49,431 bases of DNA from Acidobacteriaceae bacterium (lineage in GTDB: Bacteria; Acidobacteriota; Terriglobia; Bryobacterales; Bryobacteraceae): positions 1 to 49,431 of the forward strand of contig JAFAMD010000069.1 of assembly GCA_019233755.1 (NCBI GenBank), read 5' to 3'. Position 1 is the first letter of the stretch; each line of letters opens with the position of its first letter. Shown here piece by piece: positions 31,858 through 40,266 of the stretch. Under the pieces are notes generated by a model. It was not told the DNA's origin and ran no database searches. It saw nothing but the letters and a program-made list of their open reading frames with translations. The translations under genes were made by a program, and so were the position numbers.

Positions 31858-33663
31858 GTGGCACTTTTGTTGAACGCACAGGGTCTCAGTAAATCGTATG
31901 GGGCTGTTCCGCTTTTTCGCAACATATCGCTGAACGTTTCCGAACGGGACCGGCTGGGGCTTATCGGGCCGAATGGCAGCGGCAAATCGACGCTGCTCGA
32001 AATACTGGCAGGCGGGCGCGAGCCCGACGAGGGCGAAGTGGCCCTTCGCAAGAACACGCGGCTGGCTTACGTGGCGCAGGTTTCCGACTTTGTCGCGGGC
32101 GAAACGGTCAGAGCTGTAATCCGGCGCGCGCTGGAGCGTGCACGCGTGCCGGAGAGCGAACGGCCGGCCCGCGAAGCCGAAACATTGGGGCGCGCCGGCT
32201 TTACCGATTTCGAAGCCGAGGCGGCGAAGTTATCGGGCGGGTGGCGAAAGCGGCTGGCGATTGCGGAGGCGCTGGTCGCGGACCCGGATCTGCTGCTGCT
32301 CGATGAGCCGACCAATCATTTGGACCTGGCGGGAATTGACTGGCTCGAGAAGCTGCTCAAAACCGCATCGTTTGCCTGCGTGGTGGTCAGCCACGACCGG
32401 TACTTTCTGGAGAACGTCACCACCGAGATGGTGGAACTCAACCGCGTGTATCCGGAAGGCTTGCTGTGGGTGCGCGGAAACTACAGCACTTTCCTCGAAG
32501 CGAAAGACGAGTTTCTGCTGGCCCAGGCGAAGCGCCAGGAAGCCCTGGAGAACCGGGTTCGGACGGAAATCGCATGGCTCCGGCGCGGGCCGAAAGCGCG
32601 GGCAACGAAGGCCAAAGCGCGCATCGACAACGCGCAGGAGCTCATCGCCGAGTTGAACGATTTGAATGCACGCAGCCGGACTGCATCTGCCGACATCGAT
32701 TTCACCGCCAGCGACCGGAAAACAAAGCGGCTGATTGAGCTCAAAGATGTAACGTATGGTTTCGGCGACCGGCCCGTGCTGAACGACTTGAGCTTTGTTC
32801 TCACAGCAGGCGTGCGGCTGGGCCTGGTTGGGCCGAACGGCAGCGGTAAGACCACGCTGCTGCGGCTGTTGCGCGGAGAATTGGAGCCACAGAGTGGCGA
32901 GATCAACCCGGCGGCGTCACTACGTACGGTGTACTTCGATCAGAACCGCCCGCTGGATGAAAACCTCACGCTGCGGCGCGCCCTGGCGCCGGATAGCGAC
33001 TCGGTCGTCTATCAGGACCGGACGATGCACGTGGCGTCCTGGGCATCGCGCTTTCTGTTCACAAACGAGCAATTGAATCAGCCCGTCTCGCGGCTTTCGG
33101 GCGGAGAACGGGCGCGCGTCCTGATTGCAAAACTGATGCTGGAGCCGGCGGACGTTCTGCTGCTGGACGAGCCGACCAACGATCTGGATATTCCGACGCT
33201 CGAAATCCTGGAGGAGAGTCTACTCGAGTTCCGCGGCGCGCTCGTGCTGGTAACGCATGACCGCTATATGCTGGATCGCGTGTCGACTCTGGTACTCGGG
33301 CTGGACGGGCAGGGCAGTGCAGAGCGGTTCGCCGATTACTCGCAGTGGGAAACGTGGCAGGCGGAACGCAAGGCGACGGCCGGCAGGAGCACGCCGCGCT
33401 CGCCGGAGCCCAGACCGGAGAACCGGGCTGCTGCACCGAAGAAAAAGCTCTCCTATCTGGATAACCGCGATTTTGAAACGATCGAAACGCGCATCACGGA
33501 AGCTGAGCAGAAAGTGGCCGAAAAACGGGCACTGCTCGAAGACATCGAGGTGACGCGCGATCCGCAGCGCCTGCAAGAGGCGCTGCGCGAGATCGACGAG
33601 GCTCAGGCAGGGGTCGATGCTCTATATGCGCGGTGGGCGGAACTCGAAGCGAAAATCGGCTGA
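31858..33663 (+). CDS. uup: ABC-F family ATPase, Uup-like
   Basis: A 601-residue soluble protein with two ABC cassettes and no membrane domain. Cassette 1: GLIGPNGSGKSTLLEILAGG, LSGGWRKRLAIAEAL, LLLLDEPTNHLDL. Cassette 2: GLVGPNGSGKTTLLRLLRGE, LSGGERARVLIAKLML, LLLDEPTNDLDI. The linker is charged, and a C-terminal coiled coil (about residues 545-601) marks the Uup subgroup. ABC-F proteins act on the ribosome E site; Uup also affects DNA transposon excision in E. coli. The GTG at 31858 is chosen because the family N-terminus begins ALLLNAQGLSKSYG; an upstream ATG at 31810 would overlap the divergent tannase start. Confidence 0.9.
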   Translation: MALLLNAQGLSKSYGAVPLFRNISLNVSERDRLGLIGPNGSGKSTLLEILAGGREPDEGEVALRKNTRLAYVAQVSDFVAGETVRAVIRRALERARVPESERPAREAETLGRAGFTDFEAEAAKLSGGWRKRLAIAEALVADPDLLLLDEPTNHLDLAGIDWLEKLLKTASFACVVVSHDRYFLENVTTEMVELNRVYPEGLLWVRGNYSTFLEAKDEFLLAQAKRQEALENRVRTEIAWLRRGPKARATKAKARIDNAQELIAELNDLNARSRTASADIDFTASDRKTKRLIELKDVTYGFGDRPVLNDLSFVLTAGVRLGLVGPNGSGKTTLLRLLRGELEPQSGEINPAASLRTVYFDQNRPLDENLTLRRALAPDSDSVVYQDRTMHVASWASRFLFTNEQLNQPVSRLSGGERARVLIAKLMLEPADVLLLDEPTNDLDIPTLEILEESLLEFRGALVLVTHDRYMLDRVSTLVLGLDGQGSAERFADYSQWETWQAERKATAGRSTPRSPEPRPENRAAAPKKKLSYLDNRDFETIETRITEAEQKVAEKRALLEDIEVTRDPQRLQEALREIDEAQAGVDALYARWAELEAKIG

Positions 33664-33672
33664 CCCAGCGGT

Positions 33673-33733
33673 CGTTTGGCGAAAAGCGTTTGTTTGGCAA
33701 AAAACGACAAAGGGAAAGTTCGTTTCGCAAAAA
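33673..33733. repeat. Three imperfect GTTTGGCAAAAA-type repeats between convergent genes
   Basis: CGTTTGGCGAAAA (33673-33685), TGTTTGGCAAAAAA (33691-33704) and CGTTTCGCAAAAA (33721-33733) are short direct repeats filling the 74-nt gap between the ABC-F and S9 peptidase 3' ends. GTCGTTT (33671-33677) and AAACGAC (33702-33708) can also pair. They may contribute to weak transcription termination. Confidence 0.35.
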
Positions 33734-33737
33734 CCGG

Positions 33738-35654
33738 CTACGGATTGTATTTCTTGAGCCAGGCTTCGATTTCGCGGAACACGTCCAGCCGCTGCTCCCA
33801 GAGAACGGGGAAGTGTGGCGAGCCCGGGTATGTCACGAATCGCACGGTTTTTCCTTGCGCAGCCAGCGCTTCATAGAACTCCTGGCCCTGGTAAGTGGGC
33901 ACGCGGCGGTCGGCATCCCCATGCTCGATCAGGAGGGGAGTGGTCACCTTGTCGGCGAAATCCACGGCGGAGAATTTGCGGAACGCCTCCGGATCCCGGG
34001 CAGGCCAGCGCTGATCGTAGTCGATCTGCTGCACATCGCTGGTCCACATGAAGCTGCCCCAATCGGTGATGCCGGCGCCTTCAATGGCGGCACGGTAGCG
34101 GCCGGTTTGGGTCACGGTCCATGACGTCATAAAGCCGCCGGCGCTCCATCCAAAAATAGCCAGGCGGTTGGGATCTGCCCAGCCCTGCGCGATTGCGTAG
34201 TCAGTGGCGCTGTCGACATCCTGGAACGCACGGTCGCCGAAGTGCTGATAGATCGCATCGAGGAACTCGGTGCCATAGCCGGTGGAACCGCGATACTCAG
34301 GCTGCAGAACGACGTAGCCGAAGCCGGCGATCGTGCGCGCAAAGGGATCGAGCCCAAGCAGATCATTCGCTTCGGGACCGCCGTGTGGAAGAACCAGAAA
34401 CGGGTACTTGCGGCCTTCCTGATAAGCTGCCGGGAAGGTGACGATACCTTCCAGGGGAATGCCTTGCTTGCTCGTCCAATGCACGCGGCGGACGGTACCG
34501 AGATCGATTTTGGCGATATCGTCGTCACCCTCATGCGTGATCTTGTGAAGACCGTCCGCCTGTGGGGCCGCGACGTTGGCCGAGTGTTGGGGATCTGCCA
34601 CCGTAAAGGCGAGCTGCGGCGCGGCGGAGACGTATTCGGAGAAGATGGGCAGACCCTGGGTAATGCCGTCTGGCCAACGGTAAGCGAGGTTCAGTTCGTT
34701 ATCGCGGAACGAATCGATTTCGTTCTGCACGCCGCGATTGACGAGCACCCAGACGTTCCCGTGAGCGTCTGCAGCGATGCTTTCGGCCGAGCCTTCGAGT
34801 TTGGGAGTAACATCCTTGGGCTCGCCACCGGACACGGGGACCGTCCAAAGATGATCCGGCGTGAGGACGGACGTCGTGGTGCTGAGAAACGCAATGTCCT
34901 TTCCGCCGTTCACGAAGGCGATTCCGGTGGTTGAGTTGGAAAGCTCGGCAACGCGGCGCGAACCGGAGGCAGAGCAGACATCGATAAAGGAATGAACGTA
35001 GTGGAAGCCGATCTTAGGCGTCTGAGAACCCACGGCAAGCGACGTGCTGTCGGGCGACCAGGCAATGGCGCCGTCCGCGATGTTCTTCAGATCTTGGCAC
35101 CACCATTTGCCGCCGGTGCCATCTGCATTCACGACGTACAGGCTGGTCTGTTGCGGCTCAACCACCGTGTGCACCTTGGAAGGGGGCTCGGGCGTCCGCG
35201 GATCGGCGAGAATCGAATAGCGCGAGCCGTCCGGCGACGCCACGACAGATTGAACGCCCGCCGGCAGAAGAACGGCAACTGAGGGCGTGAGGCGGGCCTT
35301 CAGTGATTCGACCGGGAAGACGGCAAATTGCATCAGGTCGTTGATTTTGTACGTGCCGTAAAGCGCATGGCCGTCAGGAGTAAAGCCCGCGGGGTGAAAA
35401 TCCTGCGAGAGTTCCAGTTTGCGAGGGTCGGTGCCGTCGGGATGGATCAAATGCCATTCGTGGTTTGTCGGACCTTTCTCACCGCCGAAGCTCACCTGGT
35501 AGAGAATGTCTTTGCCGTCTGGAGAAACCGCCGCCGCCCTGGCGCTGTGCAGTATGGCCCAATCGTGAGCAGTGAACGGGTGCTTTGAGCCGGGCCCGGT
35601 TTGGGCTGAGCTGACGGTGGCGAACAAGAGAAAGACGGCGAAAGCGGATCGCAT
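33738..35654 (-). CDS. Secreted S9 family (prolyl oligopeptidase-type) peptidase
   Basis: A 638-residue protein with a signal peptide (RSAFAVFLLFATVSSAQ), an N-terminal beta-propeller region (repeats such as VSPDGKDILYQVS, ASPDGSRYSIL, WSPDSTSLAVGS), and a C-terminal alpha/beta hydrolase: FPFLVLPHGGPEANDLLG-like entry strand, nucleophile GWSAGG with Ser504, acid in EHGDADRRVP, and His in GSPHFP. This is the dipeptidyl/acylaminoacyl peptidase plan. The ATG at 35654 is chosen for the signal peptide; an AGGAGG lies 18 nt upstream, further than ideal. It follows the DUF2784 gene by 10 nt and is probably cotranscribed. Confidence 0.92.
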   Translation of the reverse strand: MRSAFAVFLLFATVSSAQTGPGSKHPFTAHDWAILHSARAAAVSPDGKDILYQVSFGGEKGPTNHEWHLIHPDGTDPRKLELSQDFHPAGFTPDGHALYGTYKINDLMQFAVFPVESLKARLTPSVAVLLPAGVQSVVASPDGSRYSILADPRTPEPPSKVHTVVEPQQTSLYVVNADGTGGKWWCQDLKNIADGAIAWSPDSTSLAVGSQTPKIGFHYVHSFIDVCSASGSRRVAELSNSTTGIAFVNGGKDIAFLSTTTSVLTPDHLWTVPVSGGEPKDVTPKLEGSAESIAADAHGNVWVLVNRGVQNEIDSFRDNELNLAYRWPDGITQGLPIFSEYVSAAPQLAFTVADPQHSANVAAPQADGLHKITHEGDDDIAKIDLGTVRRVHWTSKQGIPLEGIVTFPAAYQEGRKYPFLVLPHGGPEANDLLGLDPFARTIAGFGYVVLQPEYRGSTGYGTEFLDAIYQHFGDRAFQDVDSATDYAIAQGWADPNRLAIFGWSAGGFMTSWTVTQTGRYRAAIEGAGITDWGSFMWTSDVQQIDYDQRWPARDPEAFRKFSAVDFADKVTTPLLIEHGDADRRVPTYQGQEFYEALAAQGKTVRFVTYPGSPHFPVLWEQRLDVFREIEAWLKKYNP

Positions 35655-35664
35655 GATGAGAATG

Positions 35665-36036
35665 CTACCGCGACCTCCTTTTGCCATACCATTTGCGGGT
35701 CCGCCAAAGGTAAACGGCAAGATTCGCCACGCAAACCGCAATGCCGGAACAGACGAGCCACAGTGCGGGGATGTCGGGATAAACGGTGGCATCCAGATAG
35801 TGAAGCAGAAAGCCGCCGCGATACGGATCGACGCCGGCCCGGGTCTCGCAGAACTGTTCCGCAAGGGTTAGCGGGCAAGACCACGGGCCGGCCTCCACAA
35901 TCACACCCCAAATCAGAGACGCGATATGGAATATGGTCAGAAGCGGGCGTCCGCGGGTAAACAGCGCACCGGCGATCACCCAAAGAATCCAAAGCAGATG
36001 AAGAAGCAGCGCCGCAGCGGCGAGATAGCGAAACAC
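35665..36036 (-). CDS. DUF2784 small membrane protein
   Basis: A 123-residue inner-membrane protein with about three or four hydrophobic helices: LAAAALLLHLLWILWVIAGA, LLTIFHIASLIWGVIVEAGP, and LWLVCSGIAVCVANLAVYLW. The segment WSCPLTLAEQFCETRAG and the following YRGGFLLHYLD are hallmarks of DUF2784. Function unknown. It is the first gene of a pair with the S9 peptidase, and is divergent from mnmE across about 100 nt. Confidence 0.88.
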   Translation of the reverse strand: MFRYLAAAALLLHLLWILWVIAGALFTRGRPLLTIFHIASLIWGVIVEAGPWSCPLTLAEQFCETRAGVDPYRGGFLLHYLDATVYPDIPALWLVCSGIAVCVANLAVYLWRTRKWYGKRRSR

Positions 36037-36138
36037 GCTTCTCCGATTGTGCTCGGTTCATGATATGTCGCGCACAGGGCGTTCTGCTGCCCGTTGTGCG
36101 CGTTTCATGCACGAGGGACGCGAAACTAAGAGTCAGGC

Positions 36139-37491
36139 ATGACGCGATTGACGGACACGATAGCGGCGGTTTCGACACCCATGGGCCGCGGCGGCTTAGG
36201 TATTGTGCGGCTGTCGGGCAAACGCAGCCGCGCGATCGCGGAGCATATTCTTCGTTTCGGACACGAGCCCCGCTGGCGGAGTTGGGGAAGCGAGATGGCC
36301 GAACTGGTGGATGAGAACGGCGGAGCGGTCGACCAGGTCGTCGTCTCGTTCTTCGAAGCACCTCGCTCTTACACCGGCGAGGACGTGGTCGAGATTTCGT
36401 GCCACGGGGCGCCGGTTGTTCTGCGCTTCTGCCTGGAGCGTGCCGTCGAAGGCGCCGCCCGCATCGCGGAACCCGGTGAGTTTACACTCCGCGCTTATAC
36501 CAACGGGCGCATCGATCTGCCGCAGGCTGAGGCGGTGCGCGATCTGATAGACGCGACTACGCTGTACCAGGCGCGCGTGGCGGCGCAGCAGATGGAGGGC
36601 TCGGTTTCGCGGCGTATCCGCCCCATGAAGGAGAAGCTTATCGAGCTGATTTCGCTGCTTGAAGCGGGTATCGATTTTGCAGAGGATGACGTGAGCGTGG
36701 CGCCGCCTGAAGAGATCTTGCGGCGTATCCATGGAATTCAGCGCGAGCTGCAGAAGCTGGTAAGCAGCTTTCGGGCGGGAAAGCTGGTGTACCAGGGTTT
36801 CACACTCGCAATTGCGGGACGCCCGAATGTGGGCAAGAGCAGCTTGTTCAACCGGCTGCTGGAACAGGACCGCGCAATTGTAACAGAGATCCCCGGCACC
36901 ACGCGCGACACCGTTTCCGAGGCAACGGCAATCGAAGGCATTCCCGTGAAGCTCGTAGACACGGCCGGCATTCGCGAAGGGAAGGACCTCGTGGAGAGCC
37001 TGGGAATCGAGCGCAGCTTTCAGGCGATGGCAGATGCCGACCTGACGCTGCTGGTGCTCGACCTCTCCGCCGAACTCACCGAAGAAGATCGTGCCTTGCT
37101 CGAGAAGCTGAGTGATCGGAAACCGCTGATTGTCGGCAACAAGTCCGACTTGGAGAGAAGCTTGAGCGCCGATTTTGAGATTTTGCCCGTGTCGGCGATG
37201 ACGGGGGAGGGAATTCCGGAGTTACGGCAGGCCCTCATGCACCGGCTGGCTCCCGAGGGCCTGGCGGCGCCGGAAAGCGGAAGCATCACGAGCGTCCGGC
37301 ATGAAGCACTATTGCGCGAAAGCCTGGAAGCATTGGCGAATGCAGAGCGAGCGGTAGGGTTCGGGATCCCGCATGAAATGATTCTCCTAGACCTCTATGC
37401 TGCGTTGCGGCCGATTGACGGAGTCACGGGCGCGACTACAGCGGATGACATCCTGAACAGGATTTTTTCAACGTTCTGTATCGGGAAGTGA
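36139..37491 (+). CDS. mnmE: tRNA modification GTPase MnmE (TrmE)
   Basis: A 450-residue potassium-activated GTPase that acts with MnmG on wobble uridine of tRNAs. The N-terminal tetrahydrofolate-binding domain (TIAAVSTPMGRGGLGIVRLS) is followed by a helical domain into which the G domain is inserted: GRPNVGKSSLFNRLL (G1 at 227-234), TEIPGTTRDTVSE, DTAGIREGKDLVESLGIERS, and NKSD. The C-terminus ends FCIGK with the conserved catalytic cysteine. Length is normal. Its TGA overlaps a GTG of the next gene, implying coupled translation. Confidence 0.97.
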   Translation: MTRLTDTIAAVSTPMGRGGLGIVRLSGKRSRAIAEHILRFGHEPRWRSWGSEMAELVDENGGAVDQVVVSFFEAPRSYTGEDVVEISCHGAPVVLRFCLERAVEGAARIAEPGEFTLRAYTNGRIDLPQAEAVRDLIDATTLYQARVAAQQMEGSVSRRIRPMKEKLIELISLLEAGIDFAEDDVSVAPPEEILRRIHGIQRELQKLVSSFRAGKLVYQGFTLAIAGRPNVGKSSLFNRLLEQDRAIVTEIPGTTRDTVSEATAIEGIPVKLVDTAGIREGKDLVESLGIERSFQAMADADLTLLVLDLSAELTEEDRALLEKLSDRKPLIVGNKSDLERSLSADFEILPVSAMTGEGIPELRQALMHRLAPEGLAAPESGSITSVRHEALLRESLEALANAERAVGFGIPHEMILLDLYAALRPIDGVTGATTADDILNRIFSTFCIGK

Positions 37492-37742
37492 ATCGGACAC
37501 CAGTGACAAAGCCTTTCACCGCGAAACAGGGGCAGTACTTAGCCTTCATCTTCTACTACACGAAGATTCACGGAGTCGCTCCCGCCGAGTCCGATATGCA
37601 GCGATATTTCAAGGTTTCGCCACCATCGGTGCATCAGATGGTGCTCACCCTAGAAGCCAATGGTCTCATCGAGCGGATTCCGGGGCAGGGCCGGTCGATT
37701 CGCCTGTTGCTCCCTCGGGAGGAATTGCCCGATTTGATATAG
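37488..37742 (+). CDS. Stand-alone LexA-type winged-helix DNA-binding protein
   Basis: An 84-residue protein resembling only the N-terminal DNA-binding domain of LexA: FTAKQGQYLAFIFYYTKIHG, then VAPAESDMQRYFKVSPPSVH and QMVLTLEANGLIERIPGQG, i.e. a helix-turn-helix plus wing (RSIRLLL). The S24 autoproteolysis domain is absent and TGA stops the frame at 37740-37742, so it cannot self-cleave. The GTG start overlaps the mnmE stop (GTGA), so translation is probably coupled to mnmE. It is probably a small transcriptional regulator; targets unknown. MarR-like annotation would be an alternative label. Confidence 0.78.
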   Translation: MNRTPVTKPFTAKQGQYLAFIFYYTKIHGVAPAESDMQRYFKVSPPSVHQMVLTLEANGLIERIPGQGRSIRLLLPREELPDLI

Positions 37743-37790
37743 GGTCAGTTCATATACAGGAGCCGACTGAGTTGTCTGCCTTCCGATTCC

Positions 37791-39251
37791 CTACACATAG
37801 TCAACTAGGGTCATGAACCCGAAGTCCATGTGAAGCTGCTGGTGGCAATGAAACAGGGTGAGGCCTCGATTGTTCGCGACGAAATCGACTTCCGTCTCCT
37901 GATAACCGCCGACCATCACCACGTCTTTCATTACACCTGAGGTTGGCTGCCCGGCGATTCGCGTCAGCTCAAAGCTATGACGATGGAGATGAATCGGGTG
38001 AATATCATCGCTCGCATTACGCATTCGGAGGCGATACCGCTTACGCTCCTCAATACGGAATGCCGGTTTCATTTCCATCTGTGTGTTCGGGTAAGCCACA
38101 GAGTTTATGCTCCAGCGATTGAATCCGTCGTCCGCCGCATTGTCCTTCGTAAATGTCATGTCGAAGACGTGATCCGGCTCTGGGGCCGGGTCTCTTTTTC
38201 CGAAATGCGTGTAGTTCCATCGGAACGGTTTCGGCTCGATCCACTGCCCCTTGCCTCTATAGCCCGCGTACTCAATCACGATGCCCATTCCGTGATTGCG
38301 GTCGTCATCGGCCAGATCGCCCATGATCCAGACGCCAGGATGGTTCATCTCGACGATAGCGGAGATTCGTTCCGCGGTGCCCAGCCACACTCCTGGCACG
38401 CGCACCGGAATAGGAAGCGGATTCCCGTCCATCGCAATAACGGTAAAGGAGTGTCCCGGCAACGCCAGACTGCGGATCTCCGTGGCGCTGCCATTCAGTA
38501 CATGAAAGAGCACACGCTCGCCCTGTTTCACCCGGATTGGCTCGCCATGCCCCAGCATTCGCCCGTTGATCGTAAAAGAGCGATAGCCCACTTCGAATCC
38601 ATGGGGCATGCCCTTCGCTAAGGAGGCCTTCATGGCGCTCTCACCCTGCTGCTTGAGACTCTCGACGGTGGCAGCCGGCGACAAGAAGTCCAATGCCATG
38701 TCACCGCCGCGGCTAAGCGTCGGCTCAAATTCCTTCAGAGTGAGAAAGACTTCGCGATCGTAGTTTCCGGGGCTGTCCTTCGGTTCGATATACACAGGAC
38801 CCACCTCGCCGCTGTACTGTCCCGCACTCAGATTCGCTCCCGCACGCACATGCGTATGGTAGAAACGAAATCCCGATGGCTTCGGCACGAAGGAAATGCG
38901 GCGGCTGCCGTGCGCGGGAATGAACGGAGTACCTTCTTCGGCTGCGCCGTCCACTTCTGAGGAAACAAGCTGTCCGTGCCAGTGCAATTGCTCCGGCGTG
39001 TCCGTTTCATTATGGATATCGATTGTTACCTGCTGCCCCTCTCTAAAGCGAAGCAGTGGTCCGGGAAATTGGCCGTTGTAAGTCGTGACCGAGACGATGC
39101 GATTGGGTGCAAGCTCTATAGATTTGACCGTAATGACCAGCGTGTAATCGGCTTTGCCGGATCCCGCCTGGGCGTCCGCGGCACCTGACAACAACATATG
39201 TCCACCAGCCAAACCGGCAGCCGTCTTGAGAAAACCCCGCCTGGTGTCCAC
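37791..39251 (-). CDS. Periplasmic multicopper oxidase (Tat-exported)
   Basis: A 486-residue multicopper oxidase oxidising metal ions or phenolics with reduction of O2. The N-terminus MDTRRGFLKTAAGLAGGHML is a twin-arginine signal, fitting export of a folded copper enzyme. Copper ligands: HWH (90-92), HTH (132-134), HPIHLHRHSF, and HCHQQLHMDFGFM (His468-Cys469-His470, His474), giving type 1 and trinuclear sites. Length fits a three-domain cupredoxin enzyme. The substrate (Cu+, Fe2+, Mn2+ or phenol) cannot be fixed; there is no Met-rich loop suggestive of CueO. It is convergent with the mnmE-LexA-like unit. Confidence 0.92.
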   Translation of the reverse strand: MDTRRGFLKTAAGLAGGHMLLSGAADAQAGSGKADYTLVITVKSIELAPNRIVSVTTYNGQFPGPLLRFREGQQVTIDIHNETDTPEQLHWHGQLVSSEVDGAAEEGTPFIPAHGSRRISFVPKPSGFRFYHTHVRAGANLSAGQYSGEVGPVYIEPKDSPGNYDREVFLTLKEFEPTLSRGGDMALDFLSPAATVESLKQQGESAMKASLAKGMPHGFEVGYRSFTINGRMLGHGEPIRVKQGERVLFHVLNGSATEIRSLALPGHSFTVIAMDGNPLPIPVRVPGVWLGTAERISAIVEMNHPGVWIMGDLADDDRNHGMGIVIEYAGYRGKGQWIEPKPFRWNYTHFGKRDPAPEPDHVFDMTFTKDNAADDGFNRWSINSVAYPNTQMEMKPAFRIEERKRYRLRMRNASDDIHPIHLHRHSFELTRIAGQPTSGVMKDVVMVGGYQETEVDFVANNRGLTLFHCHQQLHMDFGFMTLVDYV

Positions 39252-39265
39252 GAATGAGTACCATT

Positions 39266-39697
39266 CTATTGTTGCCCGGCCAGGAGAGACTGGCGGTGCA
39301 CGGCGTCCAGGATGCCGTTGATGAAGGAGACGGCTTCATCGTTAGAGAATTGGCGCGCAAGTTCGAGGGCCTCGTCGATAATGACGGGCGCGGGCAGCGT
39401 GTTCAGGCCCAGCTCGTAGATGGCAAGCCGCAGAATGTTGCGATCCACGACAGGCATCCGCTCCAGGCGCCAGTTCTGGGCCTTGCCTTCGATCTTTTTA
39501 TCGATCTCCGAAACGCTGCCCACAGTCCCGCGAACCAATTCCTCCATGAACTTGTCGGGTTTGGGCTTCGTCTCGCTCTCTTCGGAATAAAGGGTGCCGT
39601 AGAAGTGTGCGATGGCACAGTCCACAGGTTCACCGCGCATGTCCCATTCGAACAGAACCTGCAGGGCGCGCTTGCGTGACCGGTGGCGGGCGGCCAT
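39266..39697 (-). CDS. nusB: Transcription antitermination factor NusB
   Basis: A 143-residue all-helical protein that with NusE (S10) binds boxA in rRNA leaders and supports antitermination. Family landmarks are RHRSRKRALQVLFEWDM, FMEELVRGTVGSVSEIDK, WRLERMPVVDRNILRLAIYE, and PAPVIIDEALELARQFSNDE with VSFINGILD. It begins 1 nt after the ribH stop, the common ribH-nusB arrangement, so translation is likely coupled. Confidence 0.96.
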   Translation of the reverse strand: MAARHRSRKRALQVLFEWDMRGEPVDCAIAHFYGTLYSEESETKPKPDKFMEELVRGTVGSVSEIDKKIEGKAQNWRLERMPVVDRNILRLAIYELGLNTLPAPVIIDEALELARQFSNDEAVSFINGILDAVHRQSLLAGQQ

Positions 39698-39698
39698 A

Positions 39699-40190
39699 TC
39701 AACAGCTCCTCTTCAGTTGCTCGTCGCTCTTTAACTGCCGCACCAGGTTAGCCAGCTCGATCGCGACCTCCGCGGCTTCCGATCCTTTGTTGCCGCTCTT
39801 GCCTCCGGCACGGTCCATGGCCTGCTGCATGTCATCTGTGGTAAGCACGCCGAAGGCGATGGGCACACCGGTCTCGAGGCTCACGCGATTTAAACCGTCG
39901 GCGGCGCCGCCGGCGACGTATTCAAAGTGCGGTGTATCGCCGCGCACTACGGCGCCAAGCGCAACGATGGCGTCACAGTAGGGCGCGAGGTGGCGGGCCG
40001 CAATGGAAAGCTCCCACGCACCGGGAACCTTCACCAGGTGAATGTTTTCCTGTGCGCAGCCGCGTTTCGCGAGCACTTCCAATGCTCCCTTGGCCAATTG
40101 CTCCGTGATGAATTCATTGAAACGGCTGACGATGACACCGATGCGCAGTTGGGACGCGTCGAGAGAGCCTTGAAACGTTCTGTGGGGCAT
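39699..40190 (-). CDS. ribH: 6,7-dimethyl-8-ribityllumazine synthase
   Basis: A 163-residue enzyme condensing a ribityl-aminouracil with dihydroxybutanone phosphate in riboflavin synthesis; members form pentamers or 60-mers. Seen: IGVIVSRFNEFITEQLAKGA, VPGAWELSIAARHLA, the substrate/phosphate loop CDAIVALGAVVRGDTPHFEY, and the late GVPIAFGVLTTDDMQQAMDR with GNKGSEAAEVAIEL. Complete. Upstream is the divergent lepA (76-nt gap); downstream nusB follows at 1 nt. No FMN riboswitch fits in that gap. Confidence 0.97.
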   Translation of the reverse strand: MPHRTFQGSLDASQLRIGVIVSRFNEFITEQLAKGALEVLAKRGCAQENIHLVKVPGAWELSIAARHLAPYCDAIVALGAVVRGDTPHFEYVAGGAADGLNRVSLETGVPIAFGVLTTDDMQQAMDRAGGKSGNKGSEAAEVAIELANLVRQLKSDEQLKRSC

Positions 40191-40266
40191 GAAAAGGACA
40201 ACGGCAGCTTGGAGTTACGGATGCTTGCTGTGGGATAATTCGATTTACCCCTCAGTCTACCGCACC

